A stretch of DNA of 21,164 nucleotides from Zygnema cylindricum (taxonomy: Eukaryota > Streptophyta > Zygnematophyceae > Zygnematales > Zygnemataceae), in contig JBBHKE010002134.1 in NCBI GenBank assembly GCA_037447655.1, positions 1-21,164 of the forward strand, in the 5' to 3' direction. The notes under the pieces were generated by a model. That model ran no database searches and had not been told where the DNA came from. It saw only the letters and a program-made list of their open reading frames with translations. Of the stretch, positions 7,930-17,340 are shown one piece after another. The position numbers and the translations under genes are program-made. Each line of letters opens with the position of its first letter. Positions within the stretch are counted from its first letter, which is position 1.

Positions 7930-9364
7930 TATAAAAGGAAGCCTTCTTTGCTTGCCTTGAGCACATCCTTCACACACCTTAAGGTTGTCTTTGGCGTTGA
8001 CGTCATCAAGCCCTCGCACCATCTTCTTTTCGATGAGTCGTTTGAGATTCTGCTCTCCCAGATGACCAAATCGTTGATGCCATAGCTCCAAAGTCTCCGC
8101 TTCTTTGTTGAAATTCATTTGTGCATCTTCATCATCCAAACGTAGAACAAAAAGATTCTCTTTCGGATATCGAAGAGCAATTAGCTTCCCCTCACTTTTG
8201 ATTTCACACCTTTCAGTTTTCTTTTTCTCAAATTCAACTTTTAGTCCACTCCTCACAGCATGCATAACACTGAAAAGGTTATGCTTTAAACCTGGTAAGT
8301 ATAAAACTTCTTTTAGATGGCCTTCATGACCACCAGTATCACAGTATAACTGTAACTTAACCTCGCCTATTAAACTGGTCTATAGAATCTTATCATCTGC
8401 CAGTACAGTTCTTCGAGGATTCTGTAAAGCCGTGATAGAAGTAAAAATGGACTTGTCATTACACATATGATGAGACGCTCCAGAATCTATAATCCATTTA
8501 CTTTTCTGAGCATTTGATTGTGTGACAAAAAGTGTAGTCTCATCTTGAATGGTCATGGCAAATGATGGTTTGTTCTGTCTGTTCTTGTCTTTATTACGAC
8601 AAACAAAAGACTTATGACCTGGTTTTCCACAACTGTAACAAACAATCTTTTTCCTAAAGTTTTAAGTTTCTTTCTTTTTAAATCTACAGTCAGCAGTGTG
8701 ATGATTGGTTTTCCCACATATAGCACAAGCAGTTACTGACTCAGTACGTTTTACTGACTGTTTGCCTTTGTCATAAAGAGCTGCATCTAACTCTTTTTCC
8801 TCTTTTCTTTTAATTTCAACTTCTTCCTGAATGAAATGTTGATATACTACATCAAAGTCTAAAGTAGGTTGACTTTTCAAAGCCGTGATCATCATAGCAT
8901 AATGTAATGGTAATGACCTAAATAGTGTAAGGATTAAATCATCATCATTCAGTTTTGTGCCGATTGCGGCTAACTTTAATTTAAGCTCTTTCAGTCTATC
9001 TATATGAGTTTCCATAGTATCTCCACTCTCCATACTTAAGTCCAGCAATTTGTTTTTTAATTGCATTATGTTCGGCGGATTAGTACGCTCATATAGAGTC
9101 CTTAATTTGTCCCACATAGCCTTAGGTTTCTTTAACTCAACTATGTGTAAAAGTTGACTGTCTTCCACTCCTATAAAAATTAATGTCGTTGCCTCTTCTT
9201 CTCTTCTATCATATTCTGCTGCCATTAAAGCTTCACTAGGTTTCAGTTCAGTGCCTGCTATAATACCTTAGTAATTTTTATATTTTAAAATACGAATCAT
9301 CTTAGTTTTCCATAGTAAATAATTACTACCATAAAAAATTTGGATGTCTGTAATTTTACCTAAA
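7925..9364 (-). pseudogene. Host Ty1/copia element, 5' half: gag, protease, integrase zinc domain (broken)
   Basis: Read downwards from 9364, gag starts just after the primer site and includes ITDIQIFYGSNYLLW (near 9350-9305), a stop (TAA at 9270-9268), then a 187-residue open stretch (9225-8662). There are two zinc knuckles: CAICGKTNHHTADC (near 8725-8680) and, after a stop at 8664-8662, CYSCGKPGHKSFVC (near 8640-8600). The protease active site WIIDSGASHHMC is intact (near 8505-8465); a TAG follows near 8380. The pre-integrase/zinc domain reads LWHQRFGHLG...CEGCAQGKQRRLPF (about 8080-7935) and is cut there by the guest LTR. The open frame running past 7924 into the LTR is an artefact of the insertion. 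Pol resumes at 1721. Confidence 0.92.
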
Positions 9365-9375
9365 GCTCGATACCA
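9365..9375 (-). other. Primer binding site of host element (tRNA-iMet 3' end type)
   Basis: The minus strand reads TGGTATCGAGC, the usual plant copia site TGGTATCAGAGC with a small deletion or substitution. It sits directly after ...CTCAACA, which looks like an LTR end. This fixes the 3' boundary of the host 5' LTR at 9376. Confidence 0.8.
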
Positions 9376-9484
9376 TGTTGAGATTATGAAGAAGTGGCCA
9401 TAGGATCGATCAATTACAAGACACAAGAAGCTAAGGAAAAGCAAACAATTCTCTATATGAGAAGACAAGCCTAATTACTGAACA

Positions 9485-9622
9485 AGAAAGAAGATAGATT
9501 ATGCGACAAAATAATCACTCAGTGCAGAATTAGCAGCAGGGAAAAAATTGTAGAGAAAGAAGATAGATTATGCGAGAGAATAAGCACTCAGTGCAAAATT
9601 AGCAGCAGGGAAAAAATTGGAG
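9485..9622. repeat. 69-bp tandem duplication inside the host LTR
   Basis: Copy 1 (9485-9553) and copy 2 (9554-9622) both run from AGAAAGAAGATAGATTATGC to AAAAAATTG(T/G)AG with a handful of mismatches. The period is exactly 69. It lies between the TATA-like motif and the LTR end, so it would be in the transcribed leader. Confidence 0.9.
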
Positions 9623-9657
9623 AGAATCATTCGATGAATTGTGATTGATGTAGCAAA

Positions 9658-9665
9658 TTTTATAT
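9658..9665 (-). promoter_or_regulatory. TATA-like motif of host LTR
   Basis: ATATAAAA on the minus strand lies about 280 bp before the LTR end, in the direction of host gag. It is assigned by position only. Confidence 0.4.
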
Positions 9666-9760
9666 GTGTAAGTGTCATTGTGAACTGGCTTACGTGTCAC
9701 ATAAAGAAATAGAATCTAACTGACTAGACCGATCAAGCCTTAAGTACAAAATGTCCGTGC

Positions 9761-10711
9761 ACTTTGTCATGTCTCAAAATTTCGGCTACGACTTCAGAGT
9801 ACTTCAAGTCGAGGACGCGTTTCGCAGCCGTTCTGTCGCTCAACCGCGTCTATCGACCGTACATATAACTCCGGTTGATTCATTCCACGTCAGTTGAAGC
9901 TATGTTTGATTTATAGCGGAAAATGGGTGAAATCATGATAATGAAGGTTAGAAGAGATAGGGAAGAGAGGAATAAGGAAAAGTCTCGTTAAAGAGGAGAG
10001 AGGCGTCAGGTGAAAGATAATTAAAGAAAAACAAGGTACAGGAGGTGAGAAAGTCTGATGAATTGGGGAGAAAGATCGTTTGGAATAAGCGTTTTGGAGA
10101 GTGAAAGTCTTGTAGCGAAAAGGAGAGAGAGAGTTTTCGCGAGAGATCGAATGATTTCCTCAATCCTGGAGCTTTTGTCGTTTATGTAAGTTGTCCAGGC
10201 AGTCGACGAACATTCAAAGAGAATAGCACTTCTTGACGGAGCAACTTAGTGACGAAAATCTGTCCTTGGTCGAAAGGCTTAGAGTTGTTCCAGGATGTTC
10301 GGTGCCACTAGATTTGAAAGGGAGGAGAATCGTATTGACCTATTAAATTCTTGCATGAGAAAGAGACAAATCTTGTAATGCACGCCGATGATTCGATTAT
10401 GTACAAACTGACGGACAGTGGGATGGGCGTCGTAGTCAGTCTGCTAAATGTGTTTACCAATGAGAAATGTTTCAACACGAGAGTTTGTGTCGAGGGTGAT
10501 ATTTTAGATGGTATTTTTGTCGTTTAGGTCTTTTTGATGTATGTTTATGTTTTTTTTCGTTGTCCTTTTTTTTTTTTAATTAGTTTCTTTGACTAATCAA
10601 AATCCTTTGCAACTCAAATTTTGAGTTATTTTTGTTTTAGGTGTAGATTTCGAAAGGTACATCCACAATTTTTTCGTAGCCTTGCAAGTACGATGACGAT
10701 TTATATTTTTT
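9761..10711. other. No recognisable gene; possibly distal host LTR
   Basis: There is a purine-rich stretch (about 9930-10150) that creates shadow frames on the minus strand, and a T-rich tract near 10545-10580. The only plus-strand frame I considered is 49 codons (10378-10527, starting MHADDSIMYKLTDSG); it matches no family I know and has no supporting context. Part of this stretch may be the U3 of the host LTR. Confidence 0.5.
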
Positions 10712-10720
10712 CAAAATAAT
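10712..10720. repeat. Left target duplication of hAT-like element
   Basis: CAAAATAAT corresponds to CAAAATAT at 11488-11495 with one extra A. Eight bases is the hAT superfamily duplication length. Confidence 0.65.
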
Positions 10721-11487
10721 TAGTGTTGTGTATCGGTAAAGATTTGTTGATTACAGATATGGGCCATTTTTCAGGTAGCCGATAATCGATATATTGGTAC
10801 AATATATCGTTATCGGTGTTATCGCCGATAAATACCCAATATTTATTGGTTATTATTGGCGATAGCGCCGATATCGATAACTATTTGGGATACATGTACG
10901 GACCATACAGATAAATGTACGGCGAGTACACTCTACGTGTTATTGCCCGAACGCGCCGTAGATCCCCTTTCCTTCATTTCGGTAAAAAATCGCGATATTT
11001 CCTTCATTATTTCTAATTTAAGGTGGTTTTACTTTGGTACCCTTTCCAGAATGTCCTTTTGACTGTTATTTTTTTGTAAATGGCAATTAATGGCGGCAGT
11101 CTGTCATATTTGTTCGTCTGTTTGTCTGGTTTTCGAAAAAGTTTATTTTACAAATTTACAATGTATTTTATTTTTTTATAATTTTAGAACTATAAACTAA
11201 TATTTTAATTTTGTCAACGTTTATGTGCCGCGCTATCTGTAATAAATTTCAGTCGAACAAAGTAAGGAAGAAATTCTTACATGTGGCATGCCACGCTATA
11301 TAAAGTCAACAATATAATACAGTATATTATAAAGTACTATTGTATGCATACTATATTTTTTTAAGTTATCGCCGATATGGAATTTGTTGGTCTCGGACCG
11401 ATATATCTGGACCTCTTACCGTTCGATAACCGATAACTATCGGTATCGATGTTATCGCGATAATTTTTTTACTGATACACAACACTA
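10721..11487. mobile_element. Non-autonomous hAT-like DNA transposon (MITE-like), 767 bp
   Basis: The ends are inverted copies: TAGTGTTGTGTATCGGTAAA on the left, and the right end reads TAGTGTTGTGTATCAGTAAA on the opposite strand, 19 of 20 identical. Flanks are CAAAATAAT and CAAAATAT, an imperfect 8-bp duplication. TAGTGTTG-type ends with 8-bp duplications are typical of hAT elements. Both subterminal regions (about 10775-10885 and 11365-11465) are packed with CGATA/TATCG motifs in both orientations, as expected for transposase binding sites. The one plus-strand frame inside (10856-11062) has no transposase motif, so the element must depend on a transposase encoded elsewhere. The middle is AT-rich and unremarkable. 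Confidence 0.85.
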
Positions 11488-11495
11488 CAAAATAT
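11488..11495. repeat. Right target duplication of hAT-like element
   Basis: CAAAATAT directly follows the right terminal repeat and pairs with 10712-10720. Confidence 0.65.
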
Positions 11496-12539
11496 AGATG
11501 TTGGTTTGTCCTCAATCAGTCATCAAGGTAAGCATTAGTTCAGTACAGTAGAATACAGTAGTTTGCAAAGCGACTAACAAGACAAGTGTAAGCCACCAGT
11601 ATGAAATGACGAACGGTTGTTGAACAACAATGAATGTTTATATAGTACGTAACTTTGTGTACGTCAAGAAATATAATAAGACGACAAAGTCAACGGAAAA
11701 GATAAGTCACGTCTAGAGGACGACAATTGAACCACCAAGTTACTTGACGATTATAATAATATTGTGGCCGGATCCAAAATGGACATATATGTATGCAATC
11801 CATTTTGTCTGCATCTGCACACGACTTATTTCACTACTTTTTTAGAAGATAAATTTCTCGTACAACTTTTTTCTTTGTCGTTTTCCAAAAAAAAATTACA
11901 AAGTTGAATCTTAGGGTAACATTCCATAAAGCGAAAAGTTTGGTTGTTTACTGGAGAAAGTACCTTTCCGTTCTAAGCCGTACTGTTTTTATTTTTTTTT
12001 ACAAAAGATGTTGACTAGAAATTCGTTAAGATTATCCAGACTTTTTGGCGAAAACTTCCAGCATCAGATTTCGAATTTTCGACGCAAACGCCCCTTCTAT
12101 CCAGTGTCTGGCTAGTCTCCTCCGATTGTCCTCAAGAGGACACTACTTTGCGCTTACTGGACGCGTGTATTGGTCCACTTGTAAAAGTCATAGTCGATCC
12201 ATGACGAACGTGAAGTTATAAACTTACATGTGGCAAATGGCGTGTACCTTTAGACATCAAAGCCACCTTGTTCGACGACAAAATCTTGGTTGTAGGACAT
12301 CTTATCACGCCTCCGCTGGTATAGGGATTATACATGAACGTACAAATGGTACAATCATGGACATTTAAACAAGTTTTCATTTTGCAACGATTTTCGTAAT
12401 CGTTGGTACAACGACAAATACAAGGACGTACAGATTGTACATTAGCGTGACGTTACTAGATATTTTAATCTGCGTCTGCCCGTTCAGATACGCAGTTGAG
12501 ATTTTGTACTTTTCAAATCTTTCATTAATCCCGGCCGGC
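11496..12539. other. Intergenic stretch without a recognisable gene
   Basis: No open frame here has a family signature. There are two small perfect inverted repeats: CAAAATGGA with TCCATTTTG (about 11775-11816) and CAACGATT with AATCGTTG (12385-12405, 5-nt loop). The last 200 bases may already belong to the copia relic that becomes readable near 12540. Confidence 0.55.
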
Positions 12540-13728
12540 TCAACAAGATCCTACGTGGTTCCAATCGCAATCTAACACGGCAGCAAATTTTGCTTTGCAG
12601 GCACGACCTGATGGAGAAGTGATACAAATATTACTGCCAATAAAGGTATTCGTACGATTACTAGGAACGCCTGATGGAATGCTTCCTTTGTCCACGTGGG
12701 AACTTCAAGGAAACGAATCCATTTTTGAGGCTTGATTATTGAACGTCTTTTTTACATACAGGACTTTTTACTAAATTTAGTTAGCGTCCCGCAAATCCAA
12801 CACGCCTATGAGAGCTTACTCGCTTCGGACGATTCGTCAATTCGAATATATCGAGCGGCCGACAAATTTATCGGCGAGGGCGAAGTCGCCAATTTGATGC
12901 ACTACCGACTTTTATGGAGGCGCCCAAAGAAAAATGTTACCTCCACGGGCATTCTAAATTAAGTCTTGGAATTAAAGGGAAATTTGACATTATGGCACCA
13001 TCAAATGTGTCATATATCCGAGAGTAATTTGAAAAGGATGGTAAAAACGACACGCGTGAGAGGATTCGATCTTGCTACTTACAAAAAATTAAATGGATGG
13101 ATGTAGTCAAGGTTGACAAATTAAGAAACCACATCCAACTAAGGATGTGAATTTTTGGGCTCAACGTCAATTGGAGCTCGTCCATGCCGATCTATGTGGA
13201 CAAATTAAGCAAGAGAGCATTGGAGGAAATCGATATATTATGGTAATTGTTGATGATTAATAAAGTTTTTCATGGTTTTGGTTGTTAAAGAGGAAATCTG
13301 ATGCTCTTGAGAATTTTATTGAGTGGCATGCGGTTGCCAAAAGACAGTAAGAACGAAAACTGAAAGCCATCCGTTAGGATAATGGAAGAGAATTCATCGT
13401 TTTTTAGAGGTATTGTACAAAGAAAATTATTAGCCAACAATACACATCGCCTTATTCTCCAGAATCTAATGGAGTAGCCAAAAGAAAGAATCAAACTTTA
13501 CAAGAAATGGTGAGGGCGATGGTGCATTCGGTGAGTCATAATTCTTCATTATGGGGAAAAGCCATTCTCATGGCTAACTATATTTATAATTGAAGACTTA
13601 CTCCAATTTCCAGTGATAAAACGCCATTCGAATTACTATATGGGCGGAAATCGGCGCTCCATCATCTTCGAATTTGGGGATGACGAGCTTCGTTCTCCGT
13701 AGATCAAGTGAAAAAGGGGGGAAATTTG

Positions 13729-13778
13729 CGGCGGCGAGTTTGCCCAAAATTTTCGTCGGCGAGTTGGCCCAAAATTTT
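13729..13778. repeat. 25-bp tandem duplication in the integrase C-terminal region
   Basis: CGGCGGCGAGTTTGCCCAAA (from 13729) recurs as CGTCGGCGAGTTGGCCCAAA (from 13754), each followed by ATTTT. The period is 25, so the duplication itself shifts the frame. Confidence 0.8.
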
Positions 13779-13893
13779 TGTGGACTATAGCTCTAAAGGA
13801 AATCTTTACCGTGTATTTGATCCGGTTAGTCGCATTGCGAAAGACAATGTCAATTTTCATAAGGATCTGAAGTCGTTTATTTAAAATGCCCCT

Positions 13894-14459
13894 GAATTGA
13901 AGAATAATCTCGATTTCTATGAGGACGATGTGGCCGATTTCCCGGACATTGAGGATTCAGATTTGAATGGGGAGCCACAATCCAATGTAGATTTAAAGAA
14001 AGGGAAATTTAAATGCTGATTAGAGTTTAGATAAATTGGACATTGACATCGATGTCCGAAGCAATGTGAGCCGAAATTCCAAATTGACGACGGAAAGTCG
14101 AAAATTTCGAGTTCAAAAAATAATCTGCCAAATGTGAACGAGACCCGAAATATGGAACAATTTTTGGTTCTTAGTCGAATTGAAGAATAATCTCGATTTA
14201 TATGAGGGGGGCGATGTGGCCAATTTCCCGGTCATTGAGGATTCAGATTCGAATGGGGAGCCACGATCCAATGTCAATTTCAAGAAGGGGAAATCAAATA
14301 CTGATTATAGTTCAGAGAAATTGGACATTGACACCGATGTCCAAAGCAATGTGAGCCGAAATTCCAAAATGTCGACGGAAAGTTAAAAATTTCGAGTTCA
14401 AAATCGCTTCTGCCAAATGTGGACGAGGACCAAAAGGTGGAACAACTTCTGGTCCTTAG
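13894..14459. repeat. 283-bp tandem duplication in the third copia relic
   Basis: Copy A (13894-14176) and copy B (14177-about 14459) both open with GAATTGAAGAATAATCTCGA and end near TTCTTAG/GTCCTTAG. They have diverged by substitutions and small indels. The repeated segment is the acidic linker between integrase and reverse transcriptase. In each copy part of the frame is open, so the duplication may have predated complete inactivation. Confidence 0.9.
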
Positions 14460-14830
14460 AAGGAGAATTCGAGAGAATAGAGTAAAGAAACCGAATCGGC
14501 TTTCTTATGACAAAATTGGTGGCCATAATTCTAATTCCCATTATTTTGTCTCCGATGCTAAGGAGACGGAATTCCTCTTAAAGCAATTACTGTGCGAGAA
14601 CTTGGCAGGGATCCTCAATCATACACCGAGGCGAGAAATTCGTTTGATTTCAAATCGAAGTGGAAGGCGGTATGGGAGGAGTATACGTCAATTGCGGAAA
14701 ATTTGACATTTGGGGAGGTGACATTATCGGACGGGAAATGCGATTGATACTAAATGTGTCTTCAAAACCAGAACAGGATCATCCTCTTTCTGGAAAAAGG
14801 GGAAGTAGATTACAGTTGTTTGATTAAACA

Positions 14831-16000
14831 TCTAACCTTCCCAGCTATATCAAAGCATCAATGGTACGATAAAAACATACTTATTTGATGATCTGTAGTT
14901 TGTTGTCATTCATTCGAACGCATGATACTGCTACTACAACGTGAATCGCTATTTAACGTTCATAACGCTAATTCGGCGCCCCCAAATTTTGACTCTTGAA
15001 CCCAAAATAGATTTAATAACACTAATTGTTTTTTTACCTTAAATAAGGTACTCCTCAACCAGCGTTGATGGTTATAGTACATGATCATCTTGAATAGTGT
15101 GGTGTACGGACTGTGTCAGTCCGTACAAAATGGTTCTTTGTTAAGTAATAAAGTATAAGACAGGGATTAAAATAATCACGAACGCACGTGAAACTGCATT
15201 CATAATAAACGACATAATGAGACCATGAATACTCCTTCGCACATGTTCACACGTTGGTCATGTGGTCGACCATGTGAACAGAAAGCATGGTTACATTTGA
15301 AAAACTGCATATCTTACGTAAAGGAACGTATCCACACTTAACTCTAATGTAAATTGAGTAAATGTTTATCGTATTTTGTTTTCGTTTCACTCTATTCAAG
15401 GGTCGTCCAAAGAATTATAGTAAAAATAAACGGATTGCGAAGTCATCAGCGCAAAATTTTACGCTAAGATGAGGCCAGCTTAAGAAAAAGTCGACATATT
15501 TGAGTAAAATTTCACCCTAACATGGGTAGAATTTAAACATATGCCCATAAATTAGAGGAAGAACGTTTGAGAAATAAAGTAAAATACAACATTTAATGTT
15601 GAAAGGACACACGCTCAAAAATTCAGTTAAGAGTCAAAAAGTCAAATGCGGACAACACTCAAAAATTAGATTCTTTTTTGACGAATGACAGCCTGTCCCT
15701 TTTTCTTTGTGGGATCACAAGCTTGCGATGCGATTTTTAAAATCTCACCATTTTTTGGAGAAAAAGCGGGTGAATGTTCCACCTCCTCTTTCAATTTTAT
15801 GAGATCTATAACCAGATGTCATTAATTTGTAGTTTTTTAGAGATATGTTTTCATTTTGGATATCATGGAGGAACAACAAGGACGTGGGATTCATTATGGT
15901 CGCTCCATTTTTTGAAGAGGAATGAGGGAATGTTTTAGGAGTACTTACATTCATTTTTTTTGTATTGCCAAGACCCTACATAATACTTCCCTGTATTTCT
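14831..16000. other. Intergenic stretch without a recognisable gene; one strong hairpin
   Basis: It is AT-rich and no frame has a family signature. It contains a perfect 11-bp inverted repeat at 15103-15127 and a weak direct repeat of about 33 bp (CCATTTTTTGGAG near 15748 and CCATTTTTTGAAG near 15904). The minus-strand frame at 15745-15954 has no recognisable domain. Confidence 0.55.
15103..15127. repeat. Perfect 11-bp hairpin with 3-nt loop
   Basis: TGTACGGACTG (15103-15113), loop TGT, CAGTCCGTACA (15117-15127). The arms are perfectly complementary. It is not followed by a T-run of terminator type and is not next to any gene. Confidence 0.8.
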
Positions 16001-17340
16001 TAAAAGTTTGAAGGTTTTCTTCTTGCAAACATAATCGCTTTCAAATACGTTAACTTGTCTGGCTAGGCATGTAAAGGACATTTTTCTCCTCTCCTATAAG
16101 TTTTCTAGACTATTCAAATGCTCATTTACAATATTGTATATTTTTGCAACATCGTGTCCCGACTTGCTGTTTTCGAACTTAAATTGTATGAAGTCTTGAA
16201 AATACATTCTAACTCTTTCTATCCCTTTCTCCCTTTTCGAACTGGTTTCCCAACGCCGTCTAACACTCATGCACACTGTCGTGGGTAAAAAAATGGTCAT
16301 AAATTGATGCGATACAGCTTTGCATGAGAAATTTGTCCTTAAGTTTCACAACTTTCCCGCATTGGAATCTGGCATTTTTTATTCCTCAACTCATGATCTT
16401 CCAAATTCGTTTCAAGATCAGTTTTCCTTGAATATACTTTTTCAAAATTGGGCAATATGTCTCTTTGAAAAGAACGAACTTTCTAGATATCTAAAATCTT
16501 TCCGCATTTTTTTATTTTTTTTCGTCAAAATCAGAATCATCGTCCGGCAATGGTTGTTTCTCCTTCTTTCTGCAATCACCCTTGATTTACGAACTATCAT
16601 GACTCAAACCAAATAGAATTCCTCCTCATGTTTCTTGCCTCGCTTATCTTGTTGCTCAACTAAATTTTTTCTTCCACATAGCGAATCAAGTGTTTGAAAA
16701 AAAATTGTACCTAGTCATCCGAACTGCTTGCCCCTCCAAATTGATGTTGTCTGAAAAATCAGAAAAAAATGATGCTTTGTGCAGAGAGCCACCGAGGCTA
16801 AACGCCTTTTCGTTAGGTTCCCTTAAGTGCCCTTCGAGCGATGGAATTTCTTCTAAAGGCTCCAAAGGAGTCCACAGACCTGCCGATAGAGAAGGTGTCG
16901 ATTTCTTCTTCCTTCCCCCTATCTCTCACGCTACCTCACACTACTGCTCTAGCCGCAGTAAGCCTGCTCCGATAACAAATGGTAAGTTCGCTCAAAAATA
17001 AACAACTCACAAGATTGCATACATAGCGGAAGCATACACATCCATTTCTCAGTCAACTTAACCATCCTGAATACCCTTCACTTCGCTTCCAGTAACGAAG
17101 TTTCCATTGGAAAGTGACGATCTCGGGTAATGTATTTGTACCGGCGAATGAGATCGATTTTATGTGACGCGATGAAACGCTATGTACGGAATCAAATCGG
17201 CGATTCCGCAAACCTACATTTGTACGGAAATGCACAATTTGGCGAGCGACAGTTTTTGGTGGAAGTTGACATGTGGCACCTTTTCATTCCACCATGCATG
17301 AAGACATTTCACAGTGGCATGACACAGTAAAGATATAAAA
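16001..17340. other. Intergenic stretch; weak coding-like patch at about 16760-16990
   Basis: The part at 16760-16990 is visibly less AT-rich than its surroundings. It is open on the plus strand to ATG|GTAAGT, a good splice donor, at about 16979-16985, and also open for about 80 codons on the minus strand. Neither translation resembles a family I know. Frames at 16094-16300 (minus), 16320-16616 (plus) and 17053-17330 (both strands) show no motif. It could be a gene relic or an unknown exon, but I do not call a gene. Confidence 0.35.

Larger units (their letters stand above)
9376..9760 (-). repeat. Host element 5' LTR (distal end not resolved)
   Basis: The LTR ends (minus strand) ...TCAACA at 9376. 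A TATA-like ATATAAAA at 9665-9658 suggests an R-U5 of about 250 bp, containing a 69-bp tandem duplication. The other LTR is outside the window, so the start cannot be fixed and the end given here is only a minimum guess. One candidate start is TGTTGA at 10477-10472, which mirrors the TCAACA end and would make a 1.1-kb LTR, but a six-base match is weak. Confidence 0.6.
12540..14830 (+). pseudogene. Third copia relic: protease end, integrase, start of reverse transcriptase (heavily decayed)
   Basis: The readable motifs occur in copia order on the plus strand. The protease end is FYIQDFLLNLVSVPQIQ (near 12750-12800). The zinc domain is LWHHQMCH (near 12990) with CSQG near 13105. The integrase core has LELVHADLCGQI (near 13170-13205) and YIMVIVDD. 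DNGREF is preceded by TAG at 13375, and SPESNGVAKRKNQTL has Lys (codon 13480-13482) in place of the catalytic Glu. The integrase C-terminal part (YRVFDPVSRIAKD) lies near 13810-13845. A linker containing a 283-bp tandem duplication is followed by DPQSYTEARNSF (near 14610) and TKCVFKTRTG (near 14752), the first reverse transcriptase motifs. Nothing of the polymerase core (no DVKTAF or YVDD) follows, so the relic is truncated near 14830. No LTRs were found. Confidence 0.88.

Noticed and set aside
10378-10527. Small 49-codon gene
   Set aside because: It is short, with no similarity I recognise and no promoter or splice context.
10856-11062. Possible transposase fragment in the hAT-like element
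   Set aside because: The 68-residue frame has no BED finger, RNase H-like motif or hATC dimerisation signature.
11775-11816. Small inverted repeat CAAAATGGA/TCCATTTTG as a mobile element
   Set aside because: The 9-bp arms with no flanking duplication are within chance expectation for AT-rich DNA.
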